Source: Variovorax sp. PBL-H6 (GTDB lineage Bacteria; Pseudomonadota; Gammaproteobacteria; Burkholderiales; Burkholderiaceae_C). From it: DNA of 64,000 nt. The notes beneath the pieces are model-generated. The model ran no database searches, was not told the DNA's origin, and saw only the letters and a list, made by a program, of their open reading frames with translations. The position numbers were made by a program, and so were the translations under genes. The stretch is taken from positions 4,916,501 to 4,980,500 of the forward strand of contig NZ_LR594659.1 of the NCBI RefSeq assembly GCF_901827155.1. Direction: 5' to 3'. Positions 8,966 to 18,414 of the stretch are shown here, in pieces. How positions within the stretch are numbered: the first letter of the stretch is position 1; each line of letters opens with the position of its first letter.

Positions 8966-9094
8966 CACCCCTCATGAAATCAACGACTTAACGCGCTTTC
9001 CTCGCCGCGCAGCGCGTGGCACATCGATTGCTCTATTTCAAGGCTGACCGCGTCGCCCGACACCGGTCACGGCCCTGAAACAGGAGACAAACCG

Positions 9095-11767
9095 ATGAGC
9101 ACCATGGGTGACCTTGATCCCACGGAAACCAGCGAGTGGATCGATGCACTCGGCGCCGTTCAGCAACACCGCGGCGGCGAGCGAGCGAACTTCCTCTTGA
9201 ATCGCCTCGTCGACGAGGGCCGCCGCGACGGCGTGTACGTGCCCCGTTCGCTCAACACGGCCTACAAGAACACCATTCCTCCCGAGAAGGAAGAAAAGTC
9301 CTCCGGCAACCGCGAGATCGAGCACCGCCTGCGCTCCATCATCCGCTGGAACGCCATGGCGATCATCCTGCGCGCCAACAAGGACTCGTCCGAGCTCGGC
9401 GGCCACATCGCGAGCTTCCAATCCGCGGCCACGCTCTACGACATCGGCTTCGGCCACTTCTGGCATGCGGCAACCGACACGCACGGCGGCGACCTGCTCT
9501 TCATCCAGGGCCACAGCTCGCCCGGCATCTATGCGCGTGCCTTCCTCGAAGGCCGCCTGAGCGAGCAGCAGCTGCTCAACTACCGCCAGGAGGCCGATGG
9601 CAAGGGCATCCCGTCGTACCCGCACCCCTGGCTCATGCCCGACTTCTGGCAGTTCCCCACCGTCTCGATGGGACTGGGGCCGCTGATGGCGATCTACCAG
9701 GCGCGCTTCCTCAAGTACCTGCAGGGGCGCGGCCTCGCGGACACGGCACCGCGCAAGGTCTGGGCCTTCATGGGCGACGGCGAGATGGACGAGCCCGAAT
9801 CGCTCGGCGCCATCTCGCTCGCAGGCCGCGAGAGCCTGGACAACCTCGTGTTCGTCATCAATTGCAACCTCCAGCGCCTCGACGGCCCGGTGCGCGGCAA
9901 CGGCAAGATCGTGCAGGAGCTCGAGAGCGTGTTCCGCGGCGCCGGCTGGAACGTCATCAAGGTGCTCTGGGGCAGCGGCTGGGACGCGCTGCTCGCCAGG
10001 GACAAGAGCGGCAAGCTGCTGCAGCGCATGGAGGAGTGCGTCGACGGCGAGTACCAGGACTTCAAGAGCAAGAGCGGCGCCTACGTGCGCGAGCACTTCT
10101 TCGGCAAGTACGAAGAGACGAAGGCGCTGGTCGCCGACATGAGCGACGAACAGATCTGGGCCCTGACCCGCGGTGGCCACGACCCGGAGAAGGTGTTCGC
10201 CGCCTACGCCGCCGCCGTCAAGCACAAGGGCCAGCCGACGCTGATCCTGCCGAAGACGGTCAAGGGCTACGGCATGGGCGAATCGGGCGAAGGCCAGATG
10301 ATTGCCCACCAGGCCAAGAAGATGACGCAGGACGCGCTGCGCAACTTTCGCGACCGCTTTCAGATCCCGGTGTCCGACGAAGAGCTGCCCGACATGCCCT
10401 TCATCCGGCTCGCCGAGGACAGCCCCGAGATGCAGTACCTGCGCGAGCGCCGCGCTGCGCTCGGCGGCTACCTGCCGCAGCGCCGCCGCAAGTCGACCGC
10501 GCTCGAGATCCCGCCATTGGCCACCTTCGAGCGGCTGCTCAAGGACACCGGCGAGCGCGAGATCTCCACCACCATGGCCTTCGTGCAGATGCTCGGCACG
10601 CTGGTGCGCGACAAGGTCATCGGCAAGCACGTGGTGCCCATCGTGCCCGACGAGTCGCGCACCTTCGGCATGGAAGGCATGTTCCGCCAGCTTGGCATCT
10701 GGTCCTCGCTCGGCCAGCTCTACAAGCCGCAGGACGCCGACCAGCTCATGTACTACCGCGAGTCCAAGGACGGGCAGGTGCTGCAGGAAGGCATCAACGA
10801 GGGCGGCGCGATGTCCAGCTGGATCGTCGCAGCCACCTCGTACAGCACGAACAACGTGCCGATGATCCCGTTCTACATCTACTACTCGATGTTCGGCCTG
10901 CAGCGCGTGGGCGACCTGGCCTGGCTGGCCGGCGACATGCGCGCGCGCGGCTTCCTGCTCGGCGGCACTGCCGGGCGCACCACGCTCAACGGCGAGGGCC
11001 TGCAGCACGAGGACGGCCACAGCCACATCCTGGCCGGAACCATCCCCAACTGCGTCTCGTACGACCCGACCTTCGCCTACGAGGTGGTGACCATCGTGCG
11101 CGACGGCATGCGCCGCATGGTCGGCGAGCAGGAGGACGTGTACTACTACATCACCCTCATGAACGAGAACTACCCGCACCCCGGCATGCCCGAGGGCAGC
11201 GAGGCGGGCATTCTGAAGGGCCTCTACCCCCTGAGCGACGGCGGCAAGACACCAAAGAAGGGCCAGCGCGTGCAGCTCATGGGCAGCGGCACCATCCTGC
11301 GCGAGGTGATGTTCGCGGCCGAGCTGCTCAAGAACGACTTCGGCATTGCGGCCGACGTGTGGAGCGCCACCAGCTACAACGAGCTGCGCCGCGACGGCAT
11401 GGCGGCCGAGCGCTGGAGCCGGCTGCATCCCACCGAGCCTGCTCGAAAGAGCCACGTCGAGCAATGCCTCGAAGGGCACGACGGCCCCGTCATCGCGGCC
11501 ACCGACTACATGCGCAACTACGCCGACCAGGTCCGCGAGTACGTGCAGGCCGCGGGCCGCCGCTACACCGTGCTGGGCACCGACGGCTTCGGCCGCAGCG
11601 ACTACCGCCGCAAGCTGCGCCGCTTCTTCGAGGTCGACCGCTGGCACGTCGTGGTGGCCGCGCTCAAGGCGCTGGCCGATGACGGCGTGATCAAGCCCGC
11701 GGTGGTTGCCGAAGCGATCGCAAAGTACGGGCTCGATGCAGAGCGCGCCGCCCCCTGGACCGTCTGA
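9095..11767 (+). CDS. aceE: Pyruvate dehydrogenase E1 component (homodimeric type)
   Basis: An 890-residue protein, the usual size of the single-chain E1 of gamma- and betaproteobacteria. It decarboxylates pyruvate with thiamine diphosphate and acetylates the lipoyl group of E2. The ThDP/Mg motif is visible as GDGEMDEPES (from about residue 227), ending in NCN about 30 residues later. Conserved E1 blocks such as DESRTFGMEGMFRQ and the LMNENYPHPGMP region are also present. AGGAGAC precedes the ATG. It is first in the operon aceE-aceF-lpdA, with only 10 bases to aceF. Confidence 0.98.
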   Translation: MSTMGDLDPTETSEWIDALGAVQQHRGGERANFLLNRLVDEGRRDGVYVPRSLNTAYKNTIPPEKEEKSSGNREIEHRLRSIIRWNAMAIILRANKDSSELGGHIASFQSAATLYDIGFGHFWHAATDTHGGDLLFIQGHSSPGIYARAFLEGRLSEQQLLNYRQEADGKGIPSYPHPWLMPDFWQFPTVSMGLGPLMAIYQARFLKYLQGRGLADTAPRKVWAFMGDGEMDEPESLGAISLAGRESLDNLVFVINCNLQRLDGPVRGNGKIVQELESVFRGAGWNVIKVLWGSGWDALLARDKSGKLLQRMEECVDGEYQDFKSKSGAYVREHFFGKYEETKALVADMSDEQIWALTRGGHDPEKVFAAYAAAVKHKGQPTLILPKTVKGYGMGESGEGQMIAHQAKKMTQDALRNFRDRFQIPVSDEELPDMPFIRLAEDSPEMQYLRERRAALGGYLPQRRRKSTALEIPPLATFERLLKDTGEREISTTMAFVQMLGTLVRDKVIGKHVVPIVPDESRTFGMEGMFRQLGIWSSLGQLYKPQDADQLMYYRESKDGQVLQEGINEGGAMSSWIVAATSYSTNNVPMIPFYIYYSMFGLQRVGDLAWLAGDMRARGFLLGGTAGRTTLNGEGLQHEDGHSHILAGTIPNCVSYDPTFAYEVVTIVRDGMRRMVGEQEDVYYYITLMNENYPHPGMPEGSEAGILKGLYPLSDGGKTPKKGQRVQLMGSGTILREVMFAAELLKNDFGIAADVWSATSYNELRRDGMAAERWSRLHPTEPARKSHVEQCLEGHDGPVIAATDYMRNYADQVREYVQAAGRRYTVLGTDGFGRSDYRRKLRRFFEVDRWHVVVAALKALADDGVIKPAVVAEAIAKYGLDAERAAPWTV

Positions 11768-11777
11768 GGCACGAGCA

Positions 11778-13382
11778 ATGAGCAACGCAATCGACATCAA
11801 GGTTCCCGACATCGGCGACTTCAGCGATGTGCCCGTCATCGAGATCTTCGTGAAGCCGGGCGACACGGTGAAGGCCGAAGATCCGCTGGTCTCGCTCGAG
11901 TCCGACAAGGCGACGATGGACGTGCCCGCGCCGCGCGGCGGCGTGGTCGAGGCCATCGCCGTGAAGCTGGGCGACAAGGTCAGCGAGGGCAGCGTCATCA
12001 TGAGCTTCAAGGCCAACGGCGCCACAGCCGCGCCAGCGGCGCCGGCAGAGGTGACCAAGCCCACCGTGAGCGCCGCACCGTCTGCCACCAGCGCGCCGGC
12101 CGGCGTGGCCGAAGTGCGCGTGCCCGACATCGGCGACTTCAAGGACGTGCCCGTCATCGAGATCTTCGTGAAGATCGGCGACACGGTGAAGGCCGAGGAC
12201 CCGATCGTCTCGCTCGAATCCGACAAGGCGACGATGGATGTGCCCGCGCCGCTCTCGGGCGTGGTGACGGCCATCGGCGTCAGGATCGGCGACAAGGTCA
12301 GCGAAGGCTCGGTGATCCTGTCGCTCGCGACGGGCGATGCCCCTGCCTCGGCAGTTGTTCCCTCACCCCAGCCCTCTCCCGCGAGCGGGAGAGGGAGTGA
12401 AGCGGCGGCGGCGCTGACTGCCGGCAAGGCGGAGATCGAAGCCGCCTTCGCGCTCGCCTACGCCGGCCCCGCCGTGCGCAAGCTCGCACGCGAACTCGGG
12501 GTCGATCTCGGCAAGCTCAAGGGCACCGGCGAGCACGGCCGCATCGTACGCGCCGACGTCGAGGCCTTTGCAAAAGGTGGCGGCGCAGCCGCTGCACCGG
12601 CCTCCGGCAAGACCGCCGCGGCGCCTGCAGGCGCTGGCGTGGGCGGCATCGACCTGCTGCCCTGGCCCAAGGTCGACTTCGGCAAGTTCGGCCCGACCGA
12701 ACGCAAGGAGCTGTCGCGCATCAAGAAGATCAGCGCGGCCAACCTGCACCGCAACTGGGTCGTCATCCCGCACGTGACGACGCACGACGAGGCCGACATC
12801 ACCGACCTCGAAGGCTTCCGCGTGCAGATGAACAAGGAGCTGGAGAAGTCGGGCGTGAAGATCAGCATGCTGCCCTTCATGATGAAGGCGGCGGTCGCGA
12901 CGCTGAAGAAGTTCCCGGAGTTCAACGCCAGCCTCGACGGCGACGCACTGGTGCTCAAGAACTACTGGCACATCGGCTTCGCGGCCGACACGCCCAATGG
13001 CCTGATGGTGCCGGTGATCCGCGATGTCGACAAGAAGACCGTGCCCGAGATCGCGAAGGAGATGGGCGAGCTCGCCAAGCTCGCGCGCGACGGCAAGCTC
13101 AAGCCAGACCAGATGTCGGGCGGCACCTTCACCATCAGCTCGCTCGGCGGCATTGGTGGCATCTACTTCACGCCGATCATCAACGCGCCCGAGGTCGCGA
13201 TCATGGGCGTGTGCAAGAGCTACTGGAAGCAGCACTCCAGCGACGGCAAGACCTACGCCTCGCGCCTCACGCTGCCGCTGTCCCTGTCGTGGGACCACCG
13301 GGTGATCGACGGCGCCGCCGCCGCACGCTTCAACGTCTATTTCGCCAACGTGCTCGCCGATCTTCGGCGCGTGCTGTTCTGA
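11778..13382 (+). CDS. aceF: Dihydrolipoamide acetyltransferase E2 of pyruvate dehydrogenase
   Basis: A 534-residue core enzyme of the pyruvate dehydrogenase complex. Two lipoyl domains carry the lipoylated lysines at K44 and K150, both in ESDKATMDVPAP. An E1/E3-binding domain follows (VRKLARELGVDL...GRIVRADV), then the acetyltransferase domain with SWDHRVIDG (catalytic His507). The ATG at 11778 opens the first lipoyl strand; an earlier in-frame start would overlap aceE. The linker after the second lipoyl domain contains PSPQPSPASGRG (about residues 195-207), encoded by a palindromic repeat inserted in frame. Confidence 0.98.
   Translation: MSNAIDIKVPDIGDFSDVPVIEIFVKPGDTVKAEDPLVSLESDKATMDVPAPRGGVVEAIAVKLGDKVSEGSVIMSFKANGATAAPAAPAEVTKPTVSAAPSATSAPAGVAEVRVPDIGDFKDVPVIEIFVKIGDTVKAEDPIVSLESDKATMDVPAPLSGVVTAIGVRIGDKVSEGSVILSLATGDAPASAVVPSPQPSPASGRGSEAAAALTAGKAEIEAAFALAYAGPAVRKLARELGVDLGKLKGTGEHGRIVRADVEAFAKGGGAAAAPASGKTAAAPAGAGVGGIDLLPWPKVDFGKFGPTERKELSRIKKISAANLHRNWVVIPHVTTHDEADITDLEGFRVQMNKELEKSGVKISMLPFMMKAAVATLKKFPEFNASLDGDALVLKNYWHIGFAADTPNGLMVPVIRDVDKKTVPEIAKEMGELAKLARDGKLKPDQMSGGTFTISSLGGIGGIYFTPIINAPEVAIMGVCKSYWKQHSSDGKTYASRLTLPLSLSWDHRVIDGAAAARFNVYFANVLADLRRVLF
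12360..12398. repeat. REP-like palindromic element inside aceF
   Basis: CCCTCTCCCGC (12372-12382) and GCGGGAGAGGG (12385-12395) form a perfect 11-bp palindrome with a two-base loop. It is preceded by CCTCACCCCAG. The same unit occurs twice in lpdA. It lies in frame in the flexible linker between lipoyl domain 2 and the E1/E3-binding domain, where extra Pro/Ser/Gly residues would be tolerated. Confidence 0.85.
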
Positions 13383-13395
13383 AGAAAGCCCCCCA

Positions 13396-15207
13396 ATGGC
13401 AAGCATGGTGGAAGTCAAGGTTCCCGACATCGGCGACTTCAAGGATGTCGCGATCATCGAGCTGCTGGTCAAGCCCGGCGAGGTCATCGCGGTCGATACC
13501 GGCCTGATCATGGTGGAGTCCGACAAGGCGTCGATGGAGATCCCGTCGAGCCATGCGGGGACCGTGAAGGAGCTGAAGGTCGCGCTGGGCGACAAGGTGA
13601 GCGAGGGGTCGGTGATCCTCGTCGTGGAGGCGGCGGGGGCAGGGGCACCCTCACCCCAGCCCTCTCCCGCAAGCGGGAGAGGGAGCGAGACCAGCGGGAG
13701 CGGGGCGGCTCCGGCTCCCTCTCCCGCCCCGCGGGAGAGGGCGGGGGGTGAGGGTGCCCCCGGCCCCGCCGCCGCAAGCTACAACGGAAAGGCCGACATC
13801 GAGTGCGAGGTGCTCGTGCTCGGCGCCGGCCCCGGCGGCTATTCGGCAGCCTTCCGCAGCGCCGACCTCGGCATGAAGACGGTGCTGGTCGAGCGCTACG
13901 CCACCCTCGGCGGTGTGTGCCTCAACGTCGGTTGCATTCCGTCGAAGGCGCTGCTGCACACGGCCGGCGTGATGGACGAGGTCAAGCTGCTCGGAAAGCA
14001 CGGCATCAAGTACACCGCGCCCGAGGTCGACATCGATGCGCTGCGCGGCTTCAAGGACAGCGTCGTCAAGAAGCTCACCGGCGGCCTGGCCGGCATGGCG
14101 AAGGCTCGCAAGGTGGAGATCGTCACCGGCCTCGGCAGTTTCCTCGACCCGCACCACGTCGAAGTCGTCGGCACGGGCGGCACGAAGAAGGTGGTGAAGT
14201 TCGCCAAGGCCATCGTCGCTGCGGGCTCGCAGTCCGTGAAACTGCCCTTCATGCCCGAGGACGAGCGCGTCGTCGACTCGACCGGTGCGCTGCTGCTCAA
14301 GGGCATTCCGAAGCGCATGCTGGTGATCGGCGGCGGCATTATCGGGCTCGAGATGGCGACCGTCTATTCGACGCTCGGCACGCGCATCGACGTGGTGGAG
14401 ATGCTCGACGGCCTGATGCAGGGCGCCGACCGCGATCTCGTCAAGGTGTGGGAGAAGTTCAACACGCCGCGCTTCGACAACGTCATGCTCAAGACCAGGA
14501 CCGTCGGCGCCAAGGCGACCCAGGCGGGCATCGAGGTCAGCTTCGAAGGCGAGAAGGCACCGAAGGAGCCGCAGGTCTACGACCTGGTGCTCGTGGCGGT
14601 GGGCCGCAGCCCCAACGGGAAGAAGATCGGCGCCGACAAGGCCGGCGTGGCGGTCACTGACCGCGGCTTCATCGATGTCGACAAGCAGATGCGCACCAAC
14701 GTGCCGCACATCTTCGCCATCGGCGACATCGTCGGCCAGCCCATGCTCGCCCACAAGGCGGTGCACGAGGCGCACGTGGCAGCCGAGGCGGCGCACGGAG
14801 AGGCGGCGTACTTCGATGCACGGCAGATTCCCTCGGTGGCCTACACCGACCCCGAGGTCGCGTGGGCCGGCAAGACCGAGGAGCAGTGCAAGGCCGAGGG
14901 CCTGAAGATCGGCAAGGCCGTGTTCCCCTGGGCCGCATCGGGCCGTGCCATTGCCAACGGGCGTGACGATGGCTTCACCAAGCTGCTGTTCGACGAGACC
15001 ACGCACCGCATCGTCGGGGGCGGCATCGTGGGGACGCATGCGGGCGACCTGATCAGCGAGCTGTGCCTGGCGATCGAGATGGGGTGCGAGCCCGGCGACA
15101 TCGGCAAGACCATCCACCCGCATCCCACGCTCGGTGAATCCATCGGCATGGCGGCCGAGCTGTTCGAGGGCGTCTGCACCGACCTGCCCCCGGTGAAGAA
15201 GAAGTAG
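13396..15207 (+). CDS. lpdA: Dihydrolipoamide dehydrogenase E3 with N-terminal lipoyl domain
   Basis: A 603-residue protein: a lipoyl domain (residues 1-80, lysine K44 in ESDKASMEIP) fused to a FAD-dependent disulfide oxidoreductase. The redox pair is C175/C180 in GVCLNVGCIPSK, the FAD-binding GxGxxG is in LGAGPGGYSA, and the His-Glu pair is in HPHPTLGES near the C-terminus. E3 enzymes with a lipoyl domain are typical of betaproteobacterial pdh operons. The linker at about residues 83-122 is largely encoded by two inverted copies of a palindromic repeat. It reoxidises dihydrolipoamide using NAD. Confidence 0.97.
   Translation: MASMVEVKVPDIGDFKDVAIIELLVKPGEVIAVDTGLIMVESDKASMEIPSSHAGTVKELKVALGDKVSEGSVILVVEAAGAGAPSPQPSPASGRGSETSGSGAAPAPSPAPRERAGGEGAPGPAAASYNGKADIECEVLVLGAGPGGYSAAFRSADLGMKTVLVERYATLGGVCLNVGCIPSKALLHTAGVMDEVKLLGKHGIKYTAPEVDIDALRGFKDSVVKKLTGGLAGMAKARKVEIVTGLGSFLDPHHVEVVGTGGTKKVVKFAKAIVAAGSQSVKLPFMPEDERVVDSTGALLLKGIPKRMLVIGGGIIGLEMATVYSTLGTRIDVVEMLDGLMQGADRDLVKVWEKFNTPRFDNVMLKTRTVGAKATQAGIEVSFEGEKAPKEPQVYDLVLVAVGRSPNGKKIGADKAGVAVTDRGFIDVDKQMRTNVPHIFAIGDIVGQPMLAHKAVHEAHVAAEAAHGEAAYFDARQIPSVAYTDPEVAWAGKTEEQCKAEGLKIGKAVFPWAASGRAIANGRDDGFTKLLFDETTHRIVGGGIVGTHAGDLISELCLAIEMGCEPGDIGKTIHPHPTLGESIGMAAELFEGVCTDLPPVKKK
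13642..13760. repeat. Paired inverted REP-like elements inside lpdA
   Basis: GGGGCACCCTCACCCC (13642-13657) and its exact reverse complement (13745-13760) bound the element. Inside are two palindromes, CCCTCTCCCGC/GCGGGAGAGGG, at 13660-13683 and 13717-13741. The whole block stays in frame and encodes a Pro/Ser/Gly/Ala-rich linker. This is the arrangement of a bipartite interspersed repeat (two REPs head to head), unusual inside an essential metabolic gene. Confidence 0.88.
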
Positions 15208-15216
15208 GCCGACGAC

Positions 15217-16008
15217 ATGCCGATGGAACTCGCCTTCGAGGCCCTGGGGTCCGGTCCCCCGGTCGTGATCCTGCACGGCCTGTTCGGTGCCGGGCGCAAC
15301 TGGACCCATGTCGCGCAGTCGCTGGCTGCGGAGTACCGGGTCTACCTGCCCGACGCGCGCAACCACGGCGCCTCGCCCTGGGCCGAATCCATGTCGTACG
15401 CCGAGATGGCGCACGACGTGCTCGCGCTCATCGAACAGGAGGCGCTGCAGCGGCCCTTCGTCGTCGGCCACAGCATGGGCGGCAAGACGGCGATGACGCT
15501 GGCGCTCTCGCACCCGAACGCCGTGGCCGGCGTGGCCGTGATCGACATCGCCCCGGAAAGCTACACGGGGCAGTTCTCCTCCTACGTGTCGGCCATGCGC
15601 AATCTCGACGTGGCCGGCGCCGCCAGCCGCGAGATCCGCCGTGCCTTGGCCGAAAGCCTGGGCGCCCACGCGCCGGTCGACTTCCTGATGCAGAACCTGC
15701 GCCGGGAGCGCGACCGCTTCGACTGGCGCCTCAACCTGCTCGCGACCGGCCTGTGCATGCGCGATCTGTGCGACTTTCCAGCGGCGCTGCGCGATGCCCG
15801 CTACGAAGGACCCGCGCTCTTCATCGCGGGCGCGGAGTCCGACTACCTTCAGCCCGCATCCCTGCCGGGCATCCGGGCGCTGTTTCCGGGCGCCGAGCTC
15901 GCGCGCATTGCCGACGCCGGCCACTGGGTGCACGCGGACCAGCCGGAGGCCCTGCTGTGCGGACTGAACGACTGGCTGCGCGAGGCCTGCGCGCTCGCCC
16001 AGAACTGA
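15217..16008 (+). CDS. Alpha/beta fold hydrolase (YbfF-like)
   Basis: A 263-residue hydrolase. LHGLFGAGRNW provides the oxyanion-hole strand, GHSMGGK holds the nucleophile Ser, and the terminal DAGHWVHADQP holds the His. The motif order and DARNHGASPW resemble the YbfF/ABHD11 esterase group, which hydrolyses short acyl or thioester-like substrates. It begins 9 bases after lpdA and is therefore probably the last gene of the pdh operon. A link to acyl-CoA or acyl-lipoyl housekeeping is speculation from position. Confidence 0.88.
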   Translation: MPMELAFEALGSGPPVVILHGLFGAGRNWTHVAQSLAAEYRVYLPDARNHGASPWAESMSYAEMAHDVLALIEQEALQRPFVVGHSMGGKTAMTLALSHPNAVAGVAVIDIAPESYTGQFSSYVSAMRNLDVAGAASREIRRALAESLGAHAPVDFLMQNLRRERDRFDWRLNLLATGLCMRDLCDFPAALRDARYEGPALFIAGAESDYLQPASLPGIRALFPGAELARIADAGHWVHADQPEALLCGLNDWLREACALAQN

Positions 16009-16037
16009 TTCCTCTACAGCCACACGGAGACCGTCTC

Positions 16038-18320
16038 ATGTCCGACAACCTGCGCGAAGCCGCCCTCGACTACCACCGCTATCCCACGCCCGGAAAGATC
16101 TCGGTGAACCCGACCAAGCCGATGGCCACGCAACGCGACCTCGCGCTCGCTTATTCGCCCGGCGTGGCCGACGCCTGCATGGAGATTGCCCGCGATCCGG
16201 CGGAGGCCATGAACCTCACTTCACGCGCCAACCTGGTGGCGGTCATCACCAATGGCACGGCAGTGCTCGGACTCGGCAACATCGGCGCGCTGGCCGGCAA
16301 GCCGGTGATGGAAGGCAAGGGCTGCCTGTTCAAGAAGTTCGCCGGCATCGACGTGTTCGACATCGAGCTCGACGAGACCGATCCCGATGCGCTCATCGAC
16401 ACCATCGCGCGCATGGAGCCGACCTTCGGCGGGATCAACCTCGAGGACATCAAGGCACCCGAGTGCTTCTACATCGAGAAGAAGCTGCGCGAGCGCATGA
16501 AGATCCCCGTCTTCCACGACGACCAGCACGGCACCGCCATCGTCGCGGCCGCAGCCATCCTCAATGCGCTGCGGCATGTGAAGAAGGACATCCGCGAGGT
16601 GAAGCTGGTGGCGTCGGGGGCGGGCGCGGCGGCCCTCGCCTGCCTCGACCTGATCGTGAGCCTCGGCCTGCCGATGCACAACATCTATGTGTCGGACAGC
16701 GTGGGCGTGGTCTACACCGGCCGCAAGGAGCAGATGGACCCGAACAAGGCCCGCTATGCGCAGGACACGGCGGCGCGCAAGCTGGCCGACGTGATCGGGG
16801 GCGCTGACATCTTCCTCGGCCTCTCGGCCGGCGGCGTGCTCAAGCCCGACATGGTCAAGGAGATGGCGCGCGACCCGATCATCCTCGCGATGGCGAACCC
16901 GACGCCGGAGATCCGTCCGGAGGATGCGCTGGCCGTGCGGCCGGACGCCATCCTCGGCACCGGGCGCTCGGACTATCCGAACCAGGTGAACAACGTCCTC
17001 TGCTTCCCGTTCATCTTCCGCGGTGCGCTCGACGTGGGTGCCACCACCATCAACGAAGAGATGAAGCTTGCCGCCGTGCGCGCCATCGCCGAGCTCGCGC
17101 ATGCCGAGATCCCCGAAGTGGTGGCGCAGGCCTACGGCGCCCTGGGCCTGCGTTTCGGTCGCGAGTACCTGATCCCCAAGCCCTTCGACCCGCGCCTGAT
17201 CGAGGCCGTTGCGCCCGCGGTGGCGCAAGCCGCGGTCGACAGCGGCGTCGCGACCCGGCCCATCGCCGACATGAAGGCCTACCGCCAGCGTCTCTCGCAG
17301 TTCGTCTACCAGTCGGGCACCAGCATGCAGCCGCTGTTCGCGGCGGCCAAGCAGTCGCCCAAGCGCGTGGTCTACGCCGAGGGCGAGGACGAGCGCGTGC
17401 TGCGTGCCGCGCAGGTGGTGGTGGACGAAGGCCTGGCGCGGCCGCTGCTGCTGGGCCGCCCCGAGGTGATCGCCGAGCGCATCGCGCAGTACGGCCTGCG
17501 ACTGGCCCTGGGCAGCGACTGCGAGGCCGTTGACCTGCTCGACCCCGCCGTGCACGACGATGCCGCCGAGGCCTACTACCAGCTCAAGCGGCGCGAGGGC
17601 GTCTCGCGCCTGGTGGCGCAGACCGAGATGCGCAGCCGCGGCACCCTGCTCGCAGCCATGCTGGTGCGCCAGGGACGCGCCGATGCCATGCTGTGCGGCA
17701 CGCTGGGCAGCTACGGCGATCACCTGCGCCATGTGCGCGACGTGATCGGTCTGCGCCCCGGCACCAGGACGCTGGCCGCCATGCAGATGCTGATGCTGCC
17801 GGGCCGCCAGCTCTTCATCTGCGACACGCACGTCAACCGCGAACCCGACGCGGCGCAGGTCGCCGAGATCGCCCTGCTCGCCGCCGAAGAGGTGCGCCGC
17901 TTCGGTGTCACGCCGAGCGTGGCGCTGTTGTCGCACTCCAACTTCGGCGGCTCGAACGCGGCATCGGCCGTGAAGATGCGCGAGGCCCTCGCGCTCATCA
18001 AGGCGAGCGATCCGCGGCTTGCGGTCGAAGGCGAGATGCGAGGCGATGCAGCCCTGTCGAAGTCGATCCTCGATCACGAGTTCCCGGATTCGGCCCTGGA
18101 GACCGAGGCCAACGTGCTCATCATGCCCAACGTGGACGCGGCCAACATCTCCTACAACCTGCTGCGCATGGCAGCCGGCAGCGGCATCACGGTAGGCGGC
18201 ATCCTGCTGGGGGCTGCGCGCTCCGCGCACATCCTGACGCCGTCGTCCACCGTGCGCCGCATCGTCAACATGACGGCGCTGGCGGTGGTCGATGCCCACT
18301 CGCATCGAGGCGCAGCCTGA
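16038..18320 (+). CDS. maeB: NADP-dependent malic enzyme with phosphotransacetylase-like domain
   Basis: A 760-residue protein with two modules. The malic enzyme part (about residues 1-430) has [21 protein letters not shown] and a Rossmann NADP site at [15 protein letters not shown]. The C-terminal part (about 440-760) is phosphotransacetylase-like ([17 protein letters not shown], ending in [18 protein letters not shown]). This fusion is the MaeB layout. It decarboxylates malate to pyruvate and makes NADPH; the phosphotransacetylase-like part is generally regulatory, sensing acetyl-CoA. The position between the pdh operon and dctA suits growth on C4-dicarboxylates. Confidence 0.96.
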   Translation: MSDNLREAALDYHRYPTPGKISVNPTKPMATQRDLALAYSPGVADACMEIARDPAEAMNLTSRANLVAVITNGTAVLGLGNIGALAGKPVMEGKGCLFKKFAGIDVFDIELDETDPDALIDTIARMEPTFGGINLEDIKAPECFYIEKKLRERMKIPVFHDDQHGTAIVAAAAILNALRHVKKDIREVKLVASGAGAAALACLDLIVSLGLPMHNIYVSDSVGVVYTGRKEQMDPNKARYAQDTAARKLADVIGGADIFLGLSAGGVLKPDMVKEMARDPIILAMANPTPEIRPEDALAVRPDAILGTGRSDYPNQVNNVLCFPFIFRGALDVGATTINEEMKLAAVRAIAELAHAEIPEVVAQAYGALGLRFGREYLIPKPFDPRLIEAVAPAVAQAAVDSGVATRPIADMKAYRQRLSQFVYQSGTSMQPLFAAAKQSPKRVVYAEGEDERVLRAAQVVVDEGLARPLLLGRPEVIAERIAQYGLRLALGSDCEAVDLLDPAVHDDAAEAYYQLKRREGVSRLVAQTEMRSRGTLLAAMLVRQGRADAMLCGTLGSYGDHLRHVRDVIGLRPGTRTLAAMQMLMLPGRQLFICDTHVNREPDAAQVAEIALLAAEEVRRFGVTPSVALLSHSNFGGSNAASAVKMREALALIKASDPRLAVEGEMRGDAALSKSILDHEFPDSALETEANVLIMPNVDAANISYNLLRMAAGSGITVGGILLGAARSAHILTPSSTVRRIVNMTALAVVDAHSHRGAA

Positions 18321-18330
18321 GGGCACGACG

Positions 18331-18396
18331 ATGAACGACACCGTGCTCCATGGGCCGCACCACGCCGACCGGCAGACGCATGCCGGCGGCGCCTGA
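18331..18396 (+). CDS. Possible 21-residue upstream peptide before dctA
   Basis: An ATG with GAGGG seven bases upstream opens a 22-codon frame encoding a short peptide with four His (MNDTVLHGPHHADRQTHAGG and one further Ala). It ends 18 bases before the dctA GTG. It fills most of the maeB-dctA gap. It may be a leader peptide or chance; there is no conservation evidence available here. Confidence 0.2.
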   Translation: MNDTVLHGPHHADRQTHAGGA

Positions 18397-18414
18397 ATTT
18401 TCTAGGAGACCTTC

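Noticed and set aside
8858..9094. A riboswitch or small RNA in the aceE leader
   Set aside because: Only two simple hairpins are visible and no known riboswitch core could be recognised.
9038..12427. A 1,129-codon open frame on the minus strand opposite aceE and aceF
   Set aside because: It is an antisense shadow caused by high GC and strong codon bias; its product is low-complexity His/Ala/Val/Gly sequence without a recognisable domain, while the plus strand encodes aceE and aceF.
13651..16023. A 790-codon open frame on the minus strand opposite lpdA and the hydrolase
   Set aside because: It is a shadow of lpdA and its neighbour; the product has no domain signature.
18321..18414. Sigma-54 promoter in front of dctA
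   Set aside because: GG and GC dinucleotides occur, but none at the required ten-base spacing with a TGGCAC-N5-TTGC-like context. Two near matches have nine-base spacing.
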